Shown here: positions 57,825 through 64,000 of the stretch, in pieces
Numbering within the stretch: the stretch's first letter is position 1
How the letters are laid out: the number at the start of each line of letters is the position of its first letter
Source: Nocardioides kongjuensis
GTDB lineage: Bacteria > Actinomycetota > Actinomycetes > Propionibacteriales > Nocardioidaceae
Assembly: GCF_013409625.1 (NCBI RefSeq)
Contig: NZ_JACCBF010000001.1
Span: 1,546,001 to 1,610,000 of the forward strand
Direction: 5' to 3'
Length of the DNA: 64,000 bases
The notes under the pieces: model-generated
What the model saw: the letters and a program-made list of their open reading frames with translations, nothing else
What the model was told of the DNA's origin: nothing
Databases searched by the model: none
Translations under genes and position numbers: made by a program

Positions 57825-58780
57825 GCGTCCTCCCCCCGGGCCCGCGCCTCGCGGCGCTGCTCCGCGGCTCCACGCCAGCCCTCGACGGACAGGCCGAACT
57901 TCGCCACCAGCCGGTCGGTGAACGGCGCCGAGTGCAGCCGGACCAGCCGGACCGGTCGCTGCCCGCGGCTCACCTCGATCCGGGCGCCCGGCGGCAGGTC
58001 GACGCTGCGCCGACCGTCGCACCACAGCACCCCGGACCCCTGGTTGCCCTCGAGCACCTCGATCGCGATCACCGACGAGGGCGCCACCACCATCGGCCGG
58101 GCGAACAGCGCGTGCGCGCTCAGCGGCACGATGCACAGCGCCTCGACCTGCGGCCACACGATCGGACCACCCGCGCTGAAGTTGTAGGCCGTCGAGCCGG
58201 TCGGCGTCGCGCACACGACCCCGTCGCAGCCCCACCGCGACAACGGCCGGTCGTCGATCTCGACGACCACCTCGAGCATCCGCTCGCGGGCCGCCTTCTC
58301 GACGCTGGCCTCGTTGACCGCGAACGTCGAGTACACCAGCTCGCCGCCGACGTACGCCTTCACGTCGAGCGTGAGCCGGTCCTCGGTCCGGTACCGCTGC
58401 TCGACGATCGCCTCGATCGTCGCCGCCACGTCCTCGTGCTCGGCCTCCGCCAGGAAGCCGACGTGCCCCAGGTTGACGCCCAGCACCGGCGTCGAGCGCT
58501 GGTGGGTGACCTCCGCGGCGCGCAGGATGCTCCCGTCGCCGCCGATCACCACGGTCAGCTCGCAGCCGTGGCTGGCGTCGGACTCGGAGTCCGTCAGCTC
58601 GACCTCCGGGTCGTACTCCCCCGGCGCCAGGTCGAGGTCGTCGGCCTCGTGCCGCAGCAGCCGCACGACGATCCCGTGGCCGGTCAGCTCCTTCACGAAG
58701 GCGCGCGCGACATCGCGGGCCTCCGCTCGCCCGGTGTGGGCGAGCACGAGCACCCGGCGCGGGATGTCGGCGGACGTCAT
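57821..58780 (-). CDS. nadK: NAD kinase
   Basis: A 319-aa enzyme that phosphorylates NAD to NADP. The GGDG motif is in VVIGGDGSILRAAEV, then NLGHVGFLAE, and TPTGSTAYNFSAGGPIV. It comes between tlyA and recN, all overlapping by 4 nt. Confidence 0.96.
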
Positions 58781-59610
58781 GGGGTCACCCTCTCATCCGG
58801 GTCCGACGTCCCACGTCGCACGATCGCGGCCAGGGACTCGTCGTCCAGGGTCGCCGGCCCGTGCCGCAGCCACAAGAAGAACTCCACGTTGCCCGACGGC
58901 CCCGGCAACGGGCTCACCGTCACCGCCCGCGCACCCCACCCGCGCTCGGCGGCCGCGTGCGCCACACCCAGCACGGTCTCCACCCACAGCTCGGGGTCAC
59001 GGACCACGCCGCCCTTTCCGAGCCGGTCCTTGCCGACCTCGAACTGCGGCTTCACCATCAACGCCAGGTCGCCGTCGGGCCGGGTCACGCCCAGCAGGGC
59101 GTCGAGCACCAGGGTCAGCGAGATGAACGACAGGTCGCCGACGACGAGGTCGACCGGCCCGCCGATGTCGTCGGTGGTCAGGGTGCGGACGTTGGTCCGG
59201 TCGTGGACGACGACCTTCTCGTGCTGCTGCAACGACCAGTGCAGCTGCCCGTAGCCGACGTCGACCGCGACCACCTCGGCCACCCCGGACCGCAGCAGCA
59301 CGTCGGTGAACCCGCCCGTCGACGCCCCCGCGTCCAGGGCACGCCGTCCCTCGACCTGCAGCCCGAGCGGGACGAACGCCGCCAGCGCACCCACCAGCTT
59401 GTGGGCACCTCGGGACACGTAGTCCGGTCCGTTCTCGCCCTCCTTGACCACGATCGCGACGTCGGTCGCCACGCCCGTGGCCGGCTTCGTGGCCACCGCC
59501 CCGGCGACCTTGACCCGGCCCTCCGCGATCAGCTGGGCGGCGCGCTCGCGCGACGGCGCCAGCCCGCGGCGGACCAGCTCCGCGTCGAGGCGCAGTCGGC
59601 GCGGCGGCAC
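58777..59610 (-). CDS. tlyA: TlyA-family rRNA 2'-O-methyltransferase
   Basis: A 277-aa protein with an S4 domain (RLDAELVRRGLAPSRERAAQLIAEGRVKVAG) then a methyltransferase (LDAGASTGGFTDVLLRSGVAEVVAVDVGYGQLHWSL). TlyA methylates 16S and 23S rRNA (capreomycin sensitivity). The GTG 59610 overlaps the TAG stop of the next small gene upstream (TAGTG). Confidence 0.92.
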   Translation of the reverse strand: MPPRRLRLDAELVRRGLAPSRERAAQLIAEGRVKVAGAVATKPATGVATDVAIVVKEGENGPDYVSRGAHKLVGALAAFVPLGLQVEGRRALDAGASTGGFTDVLLRSGVAEVVAVDVGYGQLHWSLQQHEKVVVHDRTNVRTLTTDDIGGPVDLVVGDLSFISLTLVLDALLGVTRPDGDLALMVKPQFEVGKDRLGKGGVVRDPELWVETVLGVAHAAAERGWGARAVTVSPLPGPSGNVEFFLWLRHGPATLDDESLAAIVRRGTSDPDERVTP

Positions 59611-59792
59611 TACGGGACGGCCGGTGCGGCAGGTGGGTTGTCGAGGGTGCGCCGGAGCTCGCCGTGCGCCTCCTCGAGCACACCCGCGTGCTCCTCGAGC
59701 GGACGCTCGGAGAGCCCCGCGACCAGGTCGAGCACCCGGTCGACGGCATCGATCCCGGTCGGCGTGGGCGCCGGAACAGGTACCTCGGTCAT
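59610..59792 (-). CDS. Small conserved protein between HAD and tlyA
   Basis: A 60-aa protein. After a Pro-rich start (TEVPVPAPTPTG), a short amphipathic helix pair (IDAVDRVLDLVAGLSERPLEEHAGVLEEAHGELRRTLD). The stop overlaps the tlyA start. Similar tiny genes sit here in other actinobacteria. Function unknown. Confidence 0.65.
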   Translation of the reverse strand: MTEVPVPAPTPTGIDAVDRVLDLVAGLSERPLEEHAGVLEEAHGELRRTLDNPPAAPAVP

Positions 59793-59801
59793 GGCCCGAG
59801 G

Positions 59802-60824
59802 CTACCGCGCCACCCCGCCGGTTCCCGGTACCCGTGCCGCGGAGATGTCCGGCGCCGCCCCCGTGCGGTCCCGGTGCTCCCATGCCGCGACCGCCGCGAC
59901 CCGCCACCAGTCGCCGGCCGAGCCGTGCGCCGCCGCCTGCTCCACCACGAGCCGCCCGTCGCTCACCCGCCCGGACCACCCACCCGAGCGCCAGCCGTCC
60001 GCAGTCCGCTCGGGCGCCGCGTGCGCCTGCGTCAGGCCACCGAGGTCCACGGCGACGTACGTCGGGCGCTCCTCCGGCCTCGCCGCCACCAGGTCCGCGA
60101 GCCCGGTCACGCCGGTCAGCACTAGCAGCGAGTCGACCCCGGCGTTCCGCGCCCCCTCGATGTCGGTGTCCAGCCGGTCGCCGACCATCAGCGGTCGCCG
60201 GCCTCCCACCCGTCGCACCGTCTCGTCGAGCAGCGGCCGCGCCGGCTTGCCCGCCACCTCAGGGGTCACACCCGCGAAGCGCTCCACCATCTGCACGAGC
60301 ACGCCGTGCCCCGGCGCGACGCCGTACGTCGTCGGGATGGTCAGGTCGGTGTTGGTCGCCACCCACGGCAGCCCGTCCCGGATCCGCACTGCCGCGTGCA
60401 TGATGTCGCGCCACAGCAGCTCCGGTCCGTACCCGCTCACCACCGCGACCGCCTCGGCCTCCACGTCGACCGCCACCAGCCCGGCCTCGTCGAGGGCGCT
60501 CTGCAGGCCCGGGCCGCCCAGGCACACGACCCGCGCGCCCGCACCGAACCGCTGCACCACCAGCCGCGACGCGGCCTGGGCGCTGGTCACCACGTCGGCC
60601 GGTTGGGCTGTCACCCCCAGGTCCCGCAGGTGCTCGGCGACCACGGCCGCGGACCGCGACGCGTTGTTCGTGATGAACGCGACGCGCATCCCGGCCGCCC
60701 GCGCACGCGCGATGTGGCCCGCGGCCCCGTCGACCGCCTCGTGCCCGATGTAGACCACGCCATCCAGGTCGAGCATCGCCAGGTCGTACGCCGTGGCCAG
60801 GGGTTCGGTCGATGTGAGCAACAC
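59802..60824 (-). CDS. HAD-superfamily phosphatase (NagD type)
   Basis: A 340-aa protein: motif I is MLDLDGVVY with D19 and D21; FITNNASRS is motif II; a C2 cap (about 80-190) follows; GKPARPLLDE and VGDRLDTDIEGARNAG are motifs III and IV. NagD enzymes dephosphorylate nucleotides or sugar phosphates. There is an extra C-terminal region (about 270-340) beyond the usual fold. First gene of the minus-strand run to recN. Confidence 0.88.
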   Translation of the reverse strand: MLLTSTEPLATAYDLAMLDLDGVVYIGHEAVDGAAGHIARARAAGMRVAFITNNASRSAAVVAEHLRDLGVTAQPADVVTSAQAASRLVVQRFGAGARVVCLGGPGLQSALDEAGLVAVDVEAEAVAVVSGYGPELLWRDIMHAAVRIRDGLPWVATNTDLTIPTTYGVAPGHGVLVQMVERFAGVTPEVAGKPARPLLDETVRRVGGRRPLMVGDRLDTDIEGARNAGVDSLLVLTGVTGLADLVAARPEERPTYVAVDLGGLTQAHAAPERTADGWRSGGWSGRVSDGRLVVEQAAAHGSAGDWWRVAAVAAWEHRDRTGAAPDISAARVPGTGGVAR

Positions 60825-60873
60825 GTCCCCACCTTGCCAGCCCGCACCACCACCGGATCCGTACGATGCCCTG

Positions 60874-62025
60874 ATGGACGCAACCGCCCTCGTGACCCCG
60901 CCCTACGTGGCCGGTCCGTTGCGTCTCGAGCCCTTCCCGGCACTGATGCTCGCCCCCGCCCGCGTCGGCAACCCGACCACCGGCCGCGCCTTCGCGCGCC
61001 CCTACAAGGACGTCTCCGCGCGCCTCCTCCGCTGGCAGGCCCGCGGACTGGTCACCGCCGACGCCGAACCGGCGCTCTACCTCCACGAGTACAGCTCCAA
61101 CGGGATGACCGTGCGCGGCCTCGTCGGCGCGCTCGACGTCTCCCACCGAGCCGCGCACGCAGCCGACCGCGCCGTGCTCCCGCACGAGGGCATCCACCCC
61201 GTCCAGGCCGACGAGCTGGCCGACCGGATGGATGAGATGCAGCTCAACCCGGCACCGATCCTCCTCGTCCACCAGGGCAGTCCGCGACTGCGCGAGGCCG
61301 TTGCCGACATCGCCCGCCGCGACCCCGACCACGCCTACACCGACCGCGGCGGCCAGGAGCACCGGATCTGGGCCGAGCGCACCCCCGAGACCCTCGCCCT
61401 CATCGCCGCCGAGCTCGCCGAGAGCAAGGCCCTCATCGCGGACGGCCATCACCGCTACGCCGCGTACCTGCGTCTCCAGCGCCGTCGCGTCGGGGAGCCC
61501 GCCGGCCCCCGCCCCACCGACCTCGGGCTCGCGATGCTGGTCGACCAGACCGACACCCCCCTCTTCCTGGGCCCGATCCACCGGACCCTCAGCGGCACGT
61601 CCCTCGACGACCTCCGTGACGCCGCCGAGACCCTCGGCCTCGAGTACGCCGAGCAGCCCCAGGCGGACGCCGTCCACGCCCTGTCCGCAGCGCGCCTCGC
61701 GGCCACCGACGGTGAGCGCTGGGCGGTCGTCGACCTCGGGATCGATGCCGACGAGGCAGCGGTGGAGGCGCTCCACCACCGGATCGTCCCGGCACTGCCC
61801 CACGGACCCGCGGCGATCGCCTACCACCACACGGTCGACGACGCCCTCGGCGGCGCCCGACCCGACGCCATCGCCGTGCTGATGCCCGCGCCGTCCGTCG
61901 ACCTCGTCATCCGCGTCGCCGAGGCAGACCGGCTGCTCCCCGAAAAGGCCACCTCCTTCCAGCCCAAGCCGAGCCTGGGCGTGCTCATCCGCTCGCTGCG
62001 CGACGCACCAGACGCGCCGTCGTGA
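60874..62025 (+). CDS. DUF1015 family protein
   Basis: A 383-aa protein of the DUF1015 family. The core RPYKDVSARLLRWQ (variant of family YDV), YLHEY, ALIADGHHRYAAYL, and ending LPEKATSFQPKPSLGVLIRSL are hallmarks. The function is unknown; it is often near serine or SerA-type genes. The ATG at 60874 is preceded by no strong ribosome site. Divergent from the NagD-type gene, and its 3' end overlaps the ssb gene by 41 nt tail to tail. Confidence 0.85.
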   Translation: MDATALVTPPYVAGPLRLEPFPALMLAPARVGNPTTGRAFARPYKDVSARLLRWQARGLVTADAEPALYLHEYSSNGMTVRGLVGALDVSHRAAHAADRAVLPHEGIHPVQADELADRMDEMQLNPAPILLVHQGSPRLREAVADIARRDPDHAYTDRGGQEHRIWAERTPETLALIAAELAESKALIADGHHRYAAYLRLQRRRVGEPAGPRPTDLGLAMLVDQTDTPLFLGPIHRTLSGTSLDDLRDAAETLGLEYAEQPQADAVHALSAARLAATDGERWAVVDLGIDADEAAVEALHHRIVPALPHGPAAIAYHHTVDDALGGARPDAIAVLMPAPSVDLVIRVAEADRLLPEKATSFQPKPSLGVLIRSLRDAPDAPS

Positions 62026-62350
62026 CCTCGACCTCCATCCGCGACGCCGTGTGCCCACCCGCCCGGTAGAACCTGCGCCGCAGCGCCCCCTCCACGCCGA
62101 CGATGTCGCCGGCGTGCCAGGTCCGCATCGAGCGGCGCACCTTGGACGACCAGCCGGCCAGGTCGACCACGTCGACCGTCGGTCCCTTGCGCCCCGACGC
62201 GAGCACCCGGACGTCTGCACGGGGCACGATCACCCGGCAGGTCCACAGCCGGTCGCCGCTGGGCAGCACCCGCTCCACGGGATCGGCCGCGAGGCGACCG
62301 CTCAGCTGCACCGTGTTCGCCGTCCCGGGCGTCACCACGTCCATCGTCAT
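61985..62350 (-). CDS. Single-stranded DNA-binding protein-like OB-fold protein
   Basis: A 121-aa OB-fold protein with TVQLSGRLAADPVERVLPSGDRLWTCRVIVP then WSSKVRRSMRTWHAGDIVGVEGALRRRFYR. The Ssb core is present but the acidic partner-binding tail is missing, so it is probably a paralogue used in a special role rather than the main SSB. The start may be 62350 or 62344. It overlaps the DUF1015 gene end by 41 nt. Confidence 0.7.
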   Translation of the reverse strand: MTMDVVTPGTANTVQLSGRLAADPVERVLPSGDRLWTCRVIVPRADVRVLASGRKGPTVDVVDLAGWSSKVRRSMRTWHAGDIVGVEGALRRRFYRAGGHTASRMEVEVTTARLVRRAASG

Positions 62351-62545
62351 CCTCGACCACCTCCACGTCACCGGTGAGCCCCGATGACTCACCCACGTGG
62401 CGATCCTGCGGAACAGCGCCGACACGAGCCGCTGCAGCCGCCGAGCGCTGTGGACGACGACGCTCCACGGCGCACCTGTGGAGGATCAAGGTCTCCGACC
62501 ACGACGTCGGTGACGGAAGTGACGCGCATCAGGCCGGAAAAAGCG

Positions 62546-62578
62546 CTCAGGGCCAGCACGTGGTGTGCTGGCCCTGAG
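62546..62578 (-). terminator. rRNA operon terminator
   Basis: CTCAGGGCCAGCAC and GTGCTGGCCCTGAG form a perfect 14-bp stem with a 5-nt loop, followed on the minus strand by CGCTTTTTCC. This is a textbook intrinsic terminator 10 nt beyond 5S rRNA. The 195 bases between it and the ssb start hold no feature I can see. Confidence 0.9.
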
Positions 62579-62587
62579 GCAATGTTT

Positions 62588-62704
62588 GTCCGGCGGCGTC
62601 CTACTCTCCCACATCCTCTCGGTTGCAGTACCATCGGCGCTGGCAGGCTTAACTTCCGGGTTCGGGATGGGACCGGGTGTTTCCCTGCCGCTATGGCCGC
62701 CGTA
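62588..62704 (-). rRNA. rrf: 5S ribosomal RNA
   Basis: The minus strand reads as an actinobacterial 5S: ACGGCGGCCATAGCG, ACCCGGTCCCATCCCGAACC, AAGTTAAGCCTGCCAGCGCC, GGTACTGCAACCGAGAGG and GTGGGAGAGTAGGACGCCGCC. Ends are estimated to within a few bases from the terminal helix. Confidence 0.95.
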
Positions 62705-62711
62705 ACTCTAT

Positions 62712-62736
62712 GAACCCCGTGTATGTTCCGGGGTTG
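62712..62736 (-). other. Hairpin in the 23S-5S spacer
   Basis: AACCCCG (62713-62719) and CGGGGTT (62729-62735), 7-bp stem with 9-nt loop. Likely part of the rRNA processing region between 23S and 5S. Confidence 0.5.
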
Positions 62737-62811
62737 GTCTTCTTCATGTGGACGCGCGCACCAACACAGTGCTGTATACGTGGTTTGTTGAGTGTGTTGG
62801 GGGTTTGTTGT

Positions 62812-64000
<1,189 letters not shown>

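Overview
This window is chromosomal DNA from a high-GC actinobacterium. The codon bias is strongly GC-ending, there are many GTG starts and 4-nt stop/start overlaps, and mycothiol- and F420-type enzymes are present. The gene order tlyA-nadK-recN / pyrG-nudix-xerD-ald-parA-scpA-scpB-rluB-cmk-der is typical of actinobacteria. A REP-like sequence (GGTCGAGCTCGTCGAGACC) and the gene content suggest Nocardioidaceae (Nocardioides-like), but this is inferred from the sequence alone.

Left part (1-38.4 kb): a sterol-degradation region interleaved with unrelated genes. Five groups match Mycobacterium tuberculosis cholesterol-regulon neighbourhoods: (i) kshA - small CxxC protein - kshB, divergent from fadE26-fadE27-fadD17; (ii) fadD19 plus a nitronate-monooxygenase-like gene, divergent from echA19; (iii) a FadD8-like ligase; (iv) an F420/LLM oxidoreductase (Rv3520c-like), divergent from DUF35-ltp4-ltp3; (v) cyp125, divergent from fadA5. 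Each group has a KstR-type box (TNNAACNNGTTNNA) in its promoter region. I count seven boxes, six exact and one with a single mismatch. Together the genes cover side-chain activation (Cyp125, FadD19, FadD17), dehydrogenation and hydration (FadE26/27, EchA19), carbon-carbon cleavage (FadA5, Ltp3/4-DUF35) and 9-alpha-hydroxylation of the nucleus (KshAB). The rest of the pathway (kstD, hsa genes, mce4, kstR itself) is not in the window.

Between these groups lie: an LVIVD-repeat secreted propeller; a three-gene set of circularly permuted ATP-grasp, Alpha-E and transglutaminase (a predicted peptide or protein ligation system); several lipoproteins; a very large secreted beta-repeat protein of about 1260 aa paired with a lipoprotein; a gene relic; methionine aminopeptidase; a YbdK-type ligase; and a two-component system followed by a PepSY protein. 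A shared TTCAGCG-type direct repeat sits upstream of both the response regulator and the PepSY gene.

Right part (38.4-62.4 kb): a long, almost all minus-strand housekeeping run. It contains DUF1015 (+), an SSB, a NagD-type HAD, tlyA, nadK, recN, pyrG, a NUDIX hydrolase, an Lrp regulator, ald, xerD, a DUF3516-type helicase, small membrane proteins, parA, scpA, scpB, rluB, an AraC regulator with a VOC protein, tyrA, cmk, a PlsC-like gene and der. Many are translationally coupled.

Right end (62.5-64 kb): the end of an rRNA operon on the minus strand, with the 3' part of 23S, then 5S, then a strong intrinsic terminator. No CRISPR array, tRNA, insertion sequence or prophage was seen.
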